Of a stretch of 64,000 nt of DNA, positions 7,940 through 15,625 are shown one piece after another. Positions within the stretch are counted from its first letter, which is position 1; each line of letters begins with the position of its first letter. Source of the stretch: Pelagerythrobacter rhizovicinus (GTDB lineage Bacteria; Pseudomonadota; Alphaproteobacteria; Sphingomonadales; Sphingomonadaceae); contig NZ_SDPV01000001.1 in assembly GCF_004135625.1 (NCBI RefSeq), positions 680,501-744,500 of the forward strand, given 5' to 3'. The notes under the pieces were generated by a model that searched no databases, had not been told where the DNA came from, and saw only the letters and a list, made by a program, of their open reading frames with translations. A program made the translations under genes and the position numbers.

Positions 7940-9055
7940 TCAACCCTCGCTGCCGTGGCCCAGCGCCATGTAGTCGGCGCTCTGCATTTCCTCGAGCCGG
8001 CTGACCGTGCGAGCGAATTCGAAGCTGCCATCGCCCGCGAGGTAGAGGCCTTCGGGCTCCGCGTCCGCCGTAGCGAAGAGCTTGACGCGAAGTTCGTAGA
8101 GCGCGTCGACGAGCTTGGTGAAGCGGATCGCCTCGTTGCGGCGGTCGGGCCCCATGACCGGAATGCCGACCACGATCACCGTGTGATAGGCTCGGGCGAT
8201 GGCGAGATAGTCGGCTGCGCCGCGGTTCTCCCCGCACAGGCGCTTGAAGCTGAACACGGCGACGCCCTTGAGGCTCTTGGGCACGTGCAGCGTCCGCCCG
8301 CCGCCGAGGTCAAGTTCGGCGCTCGGCACGTGCGCGGCATCTTCGGGCTTGTAGTCGGTCAGGCGAAAGAACGCCTCGCGCACCTGCGCGGTCGCCTCGG
8401 GTCCGAGCGGCGTGTGCCAGTTGTCGATCCCGCCGAGCCGGTCGAGCCGGTAGTCGACCGGGCCGTTGAGCGGAACCACGTCCAGCTCGGCCTCGACCAG
8501 GTCGATGAAGGGCAGGAACAGCGAGCGGTTGAGCCCGTCCTTGTAAAGGTCGCGCGGCGGCCGGTTGCTGGTGGTGACCACGGTGACGCCCTCGTCGCGG
8601 ATCAGCGCGGTGAACAGGCGGCTCATGATCGCGGCGTCGGCGGTGTTGTTGACCACCATCTCATCGAACGCGAGGCAGCGGACCTCGCGCGCGATGCGGG
8701 CGGCCGCAGGGGCAACCGGGTCGCCGCTTTCCTTCGCCCGTTCCTCGCGCATCAGCTTGTCGACTTCGAGCATGAAGCCGTGGAAGTGGACCCGGCGCTT
8801 TTCCGCAATTCCCAGCGTCTCGACGAACAGGTCCATCAGCATCGACTTGCCGCGCCCGACGCCGCCCCACATGTAGATTCCGCGCGGAGGCGAGGGCTTG
8901 CGGCCGAGGAGGCGACCGAGGAAGCCCAGGTTCTGTTCTGTCTCGAGCGCGTCCTGCAGCCGGTCGAGCGCCACTGCGGCAGTGCGCTGCTCGGCATCGG
9001 GGCGGAGCTCGCCCGCGGCGATCAGCGCTTCGTAGCGCGCGAGCATCCCGCTCAC
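7940..9055 (-). CDS. zapE: cell division protein ZapE (AFG1-like ATPase)
   Basis: A 371-residue AFG1-family P-loop ATPase. Visible motifs are the Walker A GGVGRGKSMLMD near residue 70-80, Walker B CLAFDEM, and TSNRPPRDLYKDGLNR, typical of ZapE/Afg1. In E. coli ZapE associates with the Z-ring during late division. I place the start at GTG 9055, which overlaps the TGA of the thioesterase gene (GTGA on the minus strand, 9055-9052); the alternative is ATG 9046, three codons later. The order sdhB-thioesterase-zapE suggests one transcript. Confidence 0.9.
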   Translation of the reverse strand: MSGMLARYEALIAAGELRPDAEQRTAAVALDRLQDALETEQNLGFLGRLLGRKPSPPRGIYMWGGVGRGKSMLMDLFVETLGIAEKRRVHFHGFMLEVDKLMREERAKESGDPVAPAAARIAREVRCLAFDEMVVNNTADAAIMSRLFTALIRDEGVTVVTTSNRPPRDLYKDGLNRSLFLPFIDLVEAELDVVPLNGPVDYRLDRLGGIDNWHTPLGPEATAQVREAFFRLTDYKPEDAAHVPSAELDLGGGRTLHVPKSLKGVAVFSFKRLCGENRGAADYLAIARAYHTVIVVGIPVMGPDRRNEAIRFTKLVDALYELRVKLFATADAEPEGLYLAGDGSFEFARTVSRLEEMQSADYMALGHGSEG

Positions 9056-9507
9056 TTGCGGCTGGCCTTGCGCACTAGCGCGGTGAAGCCCGCCACCAGA
9101 TGATCGCCCTGCACGACCTCGCCGCGCAGGAACAGCAGACGCCCGGTCTCGCGCAGCACCTCGACCACCGCATCGAGCGGCTGGTCCGGCTTGCCGGCGC
9201 CGATGAACTGGGTCGAAAGTTCGAGCGTCACCGCCGGGCCGGCATCGCCGCCGGTCAGTGTCCGCATGGCGGCAAAAAGCGAGATGTCGATCAGCGACAG
9301 CGTGACGGCGCCGTGGATCATCTCCTGCAGGTTCGTGTGCTTGCGCTCGGGAAACATGCGCAGGCGGCACTTGCTGCACTCGGTGCGCACGAGCATCTCG
9401 CCCATGACCACGGGATTGAAGCGCGTCTGGTCGCGCAGGTTCCAGGTATGCCAGCCGGGATGATCGGGATGCTCCCGATAGTCGAAGACCGGCTCTTCCG
9501 CCTCCAC
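9052..9507 (-). CDS. PaaI-family hotdog-fold thioesterase
   Basis: A 151-residue single hotdog-domain protein. The region NLQEMIHGAVTLSLIDISLFAAM, with the HG and an acidic residue in the central helix, matches PaaI/acyl-CoA thioesterases, and VTLELSTQFIGAGKPDQPL forms the following strands. It likely hydrolyses an acyl-CoA; the substrate is unknown. The start is GTG at 9507, two bases downstream of the sdhB stop (9510) and before the conserved FDYREHPDHPGWHTW segment; a later ATG in MGEMLV would cut this off. Sandwiched between sdhB and zapE with almost no gaps. Confidence 0.82.
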   Translation of the reverse strand: MEAEEPVFDYREHPDHPGWHTWNLRDQTRFNPVVMGEMLVRTECSKCRLRMFPERKHTNLQEMIHGAVTLSLIDISLFAAMRTLTGGDAGPAVTLELSTQFIGAGKPDQPLDAVVEVLRETGRLLFLRGEVVQGDHLVAGFTALVRKASRK

Positions 9508-9509
9508 GC

Positions 9510-10292
9510 TCAGATCTGGCGCTCGGCCAGCATCTTCTTGGTCTCGGCGATCGCCTTGGCCGGGTTCAGGCCCTTGGGACACACGTTCGCGCAGTTCATG
9601 ATCGTGTGGCAGCGATAGAGCCGGAACGGATCCTCGAGCTGGTCGAGCCGTTCGCCGGTCATCTCGTCGCGGCTGTCGGCGAGCCAGCGATAGGCCTGGA
9701 GCAGGATCGCCGGGCCGAGGAACTTGTCGGAATTCCACCAGTAGCTCGGGCACGCGGTCGAGCAGCAGGCGCAGAGGATGCACTCGTACAGGCCGTCGAG
9801 CTTCTCGCGCTGCTCGGGGCTCTGCAGCCGCTCCTTGCCGCTCGGCGTGGTCGAGACGGTCTGCAGCCAGGGCCGGATCGAGGCGTACTGCGCGTAGAAG
9901 TGTGTGAAGTCGGGGACGAGGTCCTTGACCACGTCCATGTGCGGCAGCGGCGTGATGCGGATTTCGCCCTTCAGGTCCTCGATCGCGGTGGTGCAGGCGA
10001 GGCCGTTCTTGCCGTTGAGGTTCATGGAACACGAGCCGCAGATCCCCTCGCGGCACGAGCGGCGGAAGGTCAGCGTCGGATCGATCTCGTTCTTGATCTT
10101 GATCAGCGCGTCGAGAACCATCGGGCCGCAATCGTCGAGGTCGATCTCGAACGTGTCATAGCGCGGGTTCTCGCCGCTATCGGGATCGTAGCGATAGATC
10201 TTGAACTTCTGGATCCGGTTCGCGCCCTCGGCGCGGTGGGCGCGGCCCTTGCCGCTGATCTTCGAATTCTTCGGAAGGGTGAAGGTCGCCAT
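9510..10292 (-). CDS. sdhB: succinate dehydrogenase iron-sulfur subunit
   Basis: A 260-residue SdhB. All three cluster motifs are visible: [13 protein letters not shown] for [2Fe-2S], [12 protein letters not shown] for [4Fe-4S] and [17 protein letters not shown] for [3Fe-4S]. It passes electrons from SdhA to ubiquinone in complex II. The other three subunits (sdhCDA) lie about 22.7 kb away on the opposite strand at 32968-35608, so the complex is encoded in two transcripts. A thioesterase and zapE follow immediately. Confidence 0.97.
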   Translation of the reverse strand: MATFTLPKNSKISGKGRAHRAEGANRIQKFKIYRYDPDSGENPRYDTFEIDLDDCGPMVLDALIKIKNEIDPTLTFRRSCREGICGSCSMNLNGKNGLACTTAIEDLKGEIRITPLPHMDVVKDLVPDFTHFYAQYASIRPWLQTVSTTPSGKERLQSPEQREKLDGLYECILCACCSTACPSYWWNSDKFLGPAILLQAYRWLADSRDEMTGERLDQLEDPFRLYRCHTIMNCANVCPKGLNPAKAIAETKKMLAERQI

Positions 10293-10447
10293 TGCGTCCG
10301 GTGTCCTGCTGCGTTTCGGGGCCTATCTAGCCGGTTCGGCGGCAAGAGCAAGGTGAAGCGGGACACAACGAGAAAGTCGAAAGGGGCGCGATCTTCGCCG
10401 GGGATTGCGCTAGGGGGCCCGAACGCGACAAAGCAGGAGCGTTCAGC

Positions 10448-11092
10448 TTGCGCATGACGATCTACGACCTGGACGGCACGCTGCTGTCCGGTTCGACCTT
10501 CACGCCCTTCCTCATCTTCGGCGCGCGGCGACTAGCCCTGTGGCGGCTCCTGCTGCTGCCGGTCTGGATCGCGCTGATGATCGGGCACAAGCTCGGCCTG
10601 ATCGACCGTACGACGCTCAAGCACCGCGGGATGCGGCTGATGCTGGGCCGTCCGCTGCCCGAGACGCTCGCGCGTGTGGCGCGGGCGTTCGCGGAGGTGC
10701 GGGTCGCGCGGCTGCACCCGGGGGCGCGGCGGGCCATGGAGGCGGACGCGCGCGAGGGGCGCCGCGTGGTGATCGCAACCGCCGCCTATCTGCTCTACGC
10801 CGAACATATTGCGCGCTTGCTCGACGTGGAGGAGATCATCGCCAGCCACTGGGCCATCGAGGGGGAGATGCAGCCTAACTGCTACGGCCCCGAGAAGCTG
10901 GCGCGCGTGCAGGTCTGGCTGGCGGAGCGCGGCATCGCGCGCGGCGAATTGCACCTGCGCTTCGTCAGCGACAGCTTCGCCGACGCACCGCTACTCGACT
11001 GGGCGGACGAGAGCTGGTTCGTAACCAGCCGCGCCGGCGTAGCCCGGCGTGCCCAGGCGCGCGGGTGGCAGCCAGTCAACTTCAGCCGCTGA
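10448..11092 (+). CDS. HAD-IB family phosphatase
   Basis: A 214-residue HAD-superfamily phosphatase. Motif I is YDLDGTLL at the N-terminus; motif II is the Thr in VIATAAYLLYAEHIA; motif III/IV is RFVSDSFADAPLLDWAD. The subfamily IB architecture with an early hydrophobic segment (ALWRLLLLPVWIALMIG) resembles the PgpC/TIGR01490 group that act on lipid-linked or sugar phosphates. I chose TTG 10448 because AGGAG at 10435-10439 is 8 bases upstream; ATG 10454, two codons on, is the alternative. Its 3' end overlaps the convergent GT4 gene by 102 bases. Confidence 0.8.
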   Translation: MRMTIYDLDGTLLSGSTFTPFLIFGARRLALWRLLLLPVWIALMIGHKLGLIDRTTLKHRGMRLMLGRPLPETLARVARAFAEVRVARLHPGARRAMEADAREGRRVVIATAAYLLYAEHIARLLDVEEIIASHWAIEGEMQPNCYGPEKLARVQVWLAERGIARGELHLRFVSDSFADAPLLDWADESWFVTSRAGVARRAQARGWQPVNFSR

Positions 11093-12178
11093 GACATCGG
11101 CGTCGAGCCCGCGCAGGATCAGCGCGATGTGCCGATCCCAGCGGAACGTGCGCAGTGCGTGCGCGCGCGCCGCTTCGGCCATGGCGCGCCGCTCGGCGGG
11201 GTGGGCAAGCAAGTGGCGCAGGGCTTCGCGCAATTCCTCGTGATCGGTGCCGTCCACGGCAATGCCGTTGACGCCCGAGTCGACGAGTTCGATCGCGCCG
11301 CCCGCCTTGCCGAGGACGACCGCCGTTTCCGCAACCATGGCATCGGCGATCGCGATGCCGAACCCCTCGAAATCGCGCCCGTCGTCGATCTCGATCTGCG
11401 GATGGAGGAAGATGTCGGCTTGGGCGTAAAGCGCCGCCACCCGCTCCGCCGGCATGAAGCCCGCCACCTCCACCATGTCGCCGAGTGCGCAGTCCTCGAC
11501 GAGCTGCTGCACTTCCGCCAGGGCCGGGCCGCGTCCGCCGATGATGTATCGGAACGGCAACCCCTGGTCGCGCAGTTCGGCAAGGGCCCGAACGCACGCG
11601 GAGATGTTCTTGCGCGGCTCCAAACGGCACAGCGAGAAGATGAGCGGCGGATCGTTCTCGGCAGACGATCCCTGTGCGGTACAATCGGCCGGGCTGTCGC
11701 CGAGCCCGTTCCAGGCCACGATCGGCTCGGGCAGATCATCGCCCAGCCGTGCGCGGAGCTTGGCCGCGCTGTAGCCGCTGACGGTCACGATCGCACGCGC
11801 GCGGCGCGCAACCATCCGCATGAGCTGCCTCGTGCGCGTGCCGCCGTACATGAACTCGCGGCCGTGAAAGGTGGTGACGTAGGGCAAGCCGGCCAGCATC
11901 GGCAGGATCGAAGTCCGCCAGGTGGTGCCGTGCACCAGGAAAGGCGTGCCGTTCCGTGCCCTCTCGCGCCGCATGGCCGCGCGCAGGCGAAGCGGCATCA
12001 GCGGAGACTTGGGCCGGCCCACGTCGACCAGCGCGACCGGCCCGACGCGCATATGCCGTGGGCCGAGCGCCGTCTGCGTGAACACAGTCACCTCCGCGCC
12101 GGCTTCGGCATAGGCTTCGGCCACGCCTTCGGCGTAGGTCTGCATGCCGCCTTCTTCGGCAGCATACCCTTTCGCCAT
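10991..12178 (-). CDS. family 4 glycosyltransferase
   Basis: A 395-residue GT4 enzyme with two Rossmann domains. EEGGMQTYAEGVAEAY is the N-terminal acceptor-side signature, SLCRLEPRKN the donor loop and FEGFGIAIADAMVAET the EX7E-like motif. The start is unsettled: ATG 12178 removes the first beta strand, which is still readable in frame just upstream as NGRRIWV, with no ATG, GTG or TTG before it, only CTG at 12215. The true start may be non-standard. The upstream neighbour ends at 12214, so the two probably form a transcript. The C-terminus overlaps the HAD gene convergently. Confidence 0.85.
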   Translation of the reverse strand: MAKGYAAEEGGMQTYAEGVAEAYAEAGAEVTVFTQTALGPRHMRVGPVALVDVGRPKSPLMPLRLRAAMRRERARNGTPFLVHGTTWRTSILPMLAGLPYVTTFHGREFMYGGTRTRQLMRMVARRARAIVTVSGYSAAKLRARLGDDLPEPIVAWNGLGDSPADCTAQGSSAENDPPLIFSLCRLEPRKNISACVRALAELRDQGLPFRYIIGGRGPALAEVQQLVEDCALGDMVEVAGFMPAERVAALYAQADIFLHPQIEIDDGRDFEGFGIAIADAMVAETAVVLGKAGGAIELVDSGVNGIAVDGTDHEELREALRHLLAHPAERRAMAEAARAHALRTFRWDRHIALILRGLDADVSAAEVDWLPPARLGTPGYAGAAGYEPALVRPVE

Positions 12179-12213
12179 GACCCAGATGCGCCGGCCGTTG
12201 AGCCGCGCAGGTT

Positions 12214-13395
12214 TCAGGCTTTCGTCGTGTGAGATGGCGAGCTCTCTTCCATGAAAGACGTTATGGCGGCCGCCGCTCTTATCGCGGCCGATTGCGGGCC
12301 TGTCGAGAACGTATCGGCGAAAAGTTCCTTCTGCCGCGCCTCGTACGTCGGGTGAGTGGCGATCGCGCGGTCGAGCGCTTCGAGGATGTTTGCCCGGGGG
12401 CCGACGACCGGGCCGGTCTGCCAGTGCGCGTAATCGGCGCTACCCTGCCAGTCCACGCCGTGCGCGTTGAGATGCAGGCAAGGGCGGGGGCGCAGGAGGA
12501 ATTCGTAGATCTGGCTGCTCACGTCGCCGCAGTAGATGTCGGCGAGATTGGTGTAGCTCATATCCGTCGCCGCCGGGCTGCCGCGGTCGACCAGGATGTG
12601 CGGGCATGCCTCGACGGCGGGGTTGACGGGCGGCACGCGCTCGATCGCGGGCGGGGCGATGGTGAGCGTGTGCCGCCGCTGGAACAGCATGACATGCGGG
12701 GCGAAGATGACGTTGTAGCGGTCGCTCGCCGCCAGTTCCGCGAGCACGCGCGGCCCCATCCGGTAATAGCTCGACAGACGGGGCGAGGGGTGGGGCGTGT
12801 AGAGGACGATCGGCCGCGAGTTGTCAGGAAACGGGTTCGGGATGCGCCTGTCTGCGAACATATCGAACTTGGGGTAGCCGACGATCCGGATCCGCGCCGG
12901 ATCGACGCCCGCCTCCGCCTCCAGCCGCCGCGCAATCTTGGGGCCGGACACCAGCACGAGATCGAACCGGGCGCTCTCCTTGCCGAACCCGATTGCGCGG
13001 TCTCCGGCGCCGTGGCGGGTATGGATGATCTTCAAGTGATCGAGGCCATAACGCGTCTTGAGCAGGAGCGAGGTCTTTTCCGACACGACCAGCGCGTCGA
13101 ACCCGCGGAAGAGATCGAGGTTGTCGCGGTAGAGCAGGATCTTGCGCGCCGGCACGACCCGCTCCAGCAGACCCGCCGCGAGACGCGAGACGCTGTTGCG
13201 GAGATCCAGCCGGACAAGGCTCATCCGCTCGAGCGCGCTGCCCGCCAGTTCGCGGACGCGCTGCTCCAGCCGCTCGCTCCCGGTCGCCAGCACGACCTCG
13301 TGCCGCCCGCTCGCGGCCAGCTCCAGCGCGATCGGCAGGCTGTGCGCGAGCTGGTGGAGCTGGTCGTGGTTGAAGAGAAAGCAGATGCGCGCCAT
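12214..13395 (-). CDS. CDP-glycerol glycerophosphotransferase-like protein
   Basis: A 393-residue soluble protein of GT-B appearance. The middle reads IHTRHGAGDRAIGF, VSGPKIARRLEAEAGVDPARIRIVGYPKFD and LYTPHPSPRLSSYYRMG; near the C-terminus LADIYCGDVSSQIYEFLLRPRPCLHLN resembles the TagF/TagB glycerophosphotransferase site (D-SS-x-x-E-F). Those enzymes build polyol-phosphate chains. Whether this one transfers glycerol phosphate or a nucleotide-linked sugar cannot be decided. It lies directly before the GT4 gene and divergent from a flippase, which supports a role in surface glycan assembly. Confidence 0.55.
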   Translation of the reverse strand: MARICFLFNHDQLHQLAHSLPIALELAASGRHEVVLATGSERLEQRVRELAGSALERMSLVRLDLRNSVSRLAAGLLERVVPARKILLYRDNLDLFRGFDALVVSEKTSLLLKTRYGLDHLKIIHTRHGAGDRAIGFGKESARFDLVLVSGPKIARRLEAEAGVDPARIRIVGYPKFDMFADRRIPNPFPDNSRPIVLYTPHPSPRLSSYYRMGPRVLAELAASDRYNVIFAPHVMLFQRRHTLTIAPPAIERVPPVNPAVEACPHILVDRGSPAATDMSYTNLADIYCGDVSSQIYEFLLRPRPCLHLNAHGVDWQGSADYAHWQTGPVVGPRANILEALDRAIATHPTYEARQKELFADTFSTGPQSAAIRAAAAITSFMEESSPSHTTKA

Positions 13396-13431
13396 CGGGC
13401 GTGCCGCTAGCGTAAACGGCAGAGTCGCGCC

Positions 13432-14805
13432 ATGCCGATGTCGCCCTCCCTGGGCATTGACCGTCCCAGCAAGCTCGTCCAGAGCGCGGCCATGCCGTCG
13501 CGCGCTTCTACCTCACGCACGGGCCTGTCGACCATCCTGGGCAACTTGGCGTGGCTCCTGGGGGGCAAGGGCTTCGGTGCGGTGTGCAGCATCGTCTATC
13601 TCGCGGTGCTGTCGCGCTCGCTCGGGATCAAGGATTTCGGCCACTTCTCGCTGATCTTCGGCACCGGCCAGGCGCTGGTGGCGATCGCCGGATTCCAGAC
13701 CTGGCAGACCATGGTGCGCTTCGGCGCGCAGGCCGTGCACGAGCAGAACTGGCAGCGCTTCGGCCGCCTCGCGTGGTTCTGCGGGGCGATCGATGCCGGG
13801 GGGGCGTTGCTGGGCAGCCTCGTCGCATACATCATCTATTTCGGGTTCGCCGAGTTGCTTGAACTCAACGAACGCTACGTCGCGATGGCATTCGCCTTCA
13901 ACTGCGCTCTGCTGTGGGCGCGGGTCACGACGCCGATCGGCATCGTACGCGTGCTCGGCCGTTTCGACATCGCCACTTACGTCGAGGCGATCGTTCCCAC
14001 CGGTCGCCTCCTGGCAGCCTTCGGGATCATGTTTGCAGGCGCGAACGTCGGCCGCTTCCTGGCAGCCTGGGCGGCCATCGAGCTGATCTCCGCCGCAGCC
14101 TACTGGATTGCTGCCTGGCGGCTTGCGCCGCAAGCCATGCGCAAGGAGCATTTCGGCACGTTTGGTAAAGCAATGCGCGAGAATCCGGGCGTGGGCCGCT
14201 TCTTCGGAATCACCTATGCCAGTTCCACGCTTGACGCGCTGTACAAGCAGGGGCCGCTGCTTGCAGTCGGCTATTTCCTCGGCACCAGCGCGGCCGGCGT
14301 CTATCGCCTCGCGGACCAGCTCGCGCAGGGCTTCGGCAAGCTGTCCCAACTGCTCAGCCGCGCGATCTATCCGGAGTTTGCCCATGCGCGCGTAGCGGCC
14401 GACATCGGCGATTTCCGCAAGCTGGTCAGCCAGGTGACCGTGATAGCGGGGGTCGGCGGTGTAACTGTGACGCTTGCCGCGCTCGCATTCGGCGAGGACC
14501 TGTTGGGTCTGATCGGGGGCGAGGATTTCGCACGGGGCGGGGTGGTGCTGATACCGCTGGCGATAGGCGCGGCGTTCGATCTCGCCAGCGCATCGTATGA
14601 GCCCGTCCTCCATTCCACGGGCCGTCCGTCCTATCCGCTGATTGCGCGCAGCCTTGCCGCGGTGGTGCTGATTGCCAGCATCGTTGCTTTCGCGGGGTTT
14701 GGCCCGGTGGGCATTGGTTGGGCCGTCGCGCTGGGCATGGCGTGCAGCTACCTTGCGATGAGTTTCGCGGTATTCGTCGTTCTCCGGCGGGACCGGGCTG
14801 CGTGA
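13432..14805 (+). CDS. polysaccharide flippase (Wzx/MATE-like)
   Basis: A 457-residue membrane protein with 12 or more hydrophobic segments and the polysaccharide-export N-terminus (LAWLLGGKGFGAVCSIVYLAVLSRSLG, read in parts). It belongs to the Wzx-like flippases that move lipid-linked glycans across the inner membrane. Three starts are possible: ATG 13432, ATG 13438 and ATG 13492; none has a good ribosome site. The last leaves 96 bases for a promoter against the divergent gene, so it deserves thought. Its TGA overlaps the next GTG start. Confidence 0.85.
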   Translation: MPMSPSLGIDRPSKLVQSAAMPSRASTSRTGLSTILGNLAWLLGGKGFGAVCSIVYLAVLSRSLGIKDFGHFSLIFGTGQALVAIAGFQTWQTMVRFGAQAVHEQNWQRFGRLAWFCGAIDAGGALLGSLVAYIIYFGFAELLELNERYVAMAFAFNCALLWARVTTPIGIVRVLGRFDIATYVEAIVPTGRLLAAFGIMFAGANVGRFLAAWAAIELISAAAYWIAAWRLAPQAMRKEHFGTFGKAMRENPGVGRFFGITYASSTLDALYKQGPLLAVGYFLGTSAAGVYRLADQLAQGFGKLSQLLSRAIYPEFAHARVAADIGDFRKLVSQVTVIAGVGGVTVTLAALAFGEDLLGLIGGEDFARGGVVLIPLAIGAAFDLASASYEPVLHSTGRPSYPLIARSLAAVVLIASIVAFAGFGPVGIGWAVALGMACSYLAMSFAVFVVLRRDRAA

Positions 14806-15557
14806 CGGTCGCGGTGAACGCGCTGGTGCTGGCCGGCTCTCGGCCCGGCGGCGACCCGCTCGCGCTTGAAGTCGGCGTGACGCACAAGGCTCTGATCGAG
14901 ATAGGAGGCGTGTCGCTCCTCACCCGCGTGGTCGGAGCGCTGCGCGAAGCGGGATGCACGCGGATCCTCGTTTGCTGCGAGCCAGGACCGGTGGAGGATC
15001 TCGCGCAGGCCCTGGGTGCGGGTGTAATCCCGCCCGCAGCAGGGCCGAGCGGGAGCGTGCTGCGGGCGCTTGAGGCCTCCGGCACGCCGCTGCTTGTGAC
15101 GACTGCTGACCACGCCCTGTTGCGCCCCGAATGGATCTCCGAACTGATCGGGGGTGCGCCTGCCGACTGCGATCTCGCGGTGATGATGGCCGAACGGGCG
15201 CGGATCGAGGCAGCGATGCCGGGGAGCCGGCGGACCTACCTGCGCTTCGCAGACGGGCACTGGTCGGGCTGCAATCTGTTCTACCTGCGCACTCCCGCGG
15301 CACGAGCTGCGGTGGAGGAATGGACGCGAGTCGAGGCCGATCGCAAGCGGCCGTGGAAGATCGTAGCACGGCTCGGGCCCGGCCTGCTGCTATCGTACGC
15401 GCTCGGCCGCCTCTCGCTGGCGGAGGGGCTGGCGCGGCTTGGCAAGAGCATCGGTGCACGAGCCGCGCTCGTGCGTGCCAGCGACGGCCGGGCTGCGGTG
15501 GACGTCGATACGCCGCGCGATCTCGAAGATGTGCGCGAACTGCTGGACAACAGCTAG
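14802..15557 (+). CDS. MobA-like nucleotidyltransferase
   Basis: A 251-residue NTP-transferase-domain protein. The nucleotide-binding N-terminus reads NALVLAGSRPGGDPLA, with HKALIEIGG a little further on, and VTTADHALL holds the metal-binding Asp; DVDTPRDLEDV closes the domain as in MobA-like enzymes. It likely activates a sugar or alditol phosphate with CTP or GTP. The GTG start at 14802 overlaps the flippase TGA (GTGA), indicating coupling. Together with the HAD phosphatase, GT4 and the glycerophosphotransferase-like protein it outlines a nucleotide-activated glycan pathway. The nucleotide and substrate are unknown. Confidence 0.75.
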   Translation: MTVAVNALVLAGSRPGGDPLALEVGVTHKALIEIGGVSLLTRVVGALREAGCTRILVCCEPGPVEDLAQALGAGVIPPAAGPSGSVLRALEASGTPLLVTTADHALLRPEWISELIGGAPADCDLAVMMAERARIEAAMPGSRRTYLRFADGHWSGCNLFYLRTPAARAAVEEWTRVEADRKRPWKIVARLGPGLLLSYALGRLSLAEGLARLGKSIGARAALVRASDGRAAVDVDTPRDLEDVRELLDNS

Positions 15558-15577
15558 GCGGAACTTCGGCAGCGGCG

Positions 15578-15617
15578 CGTCATGACGAGGGGCTACGGAG
15601 GCCTCCTCGCCATGACG
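15578..15617. terminator. bidirectional terminator hairpin
   Basis: CGTCATGACGAGG at 15578-15590 pairs with CCTCGCCATGACG at 15605-15617 with one A/C mismatch and a 14-base loop. It lies exactly between the convergent nucleotidyltransferase and rne genes. There is no clear T tract, so function is inferred from position and stem. Confidence 0.6.
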
Positions 15618-15625
15618 TGCAGGGA

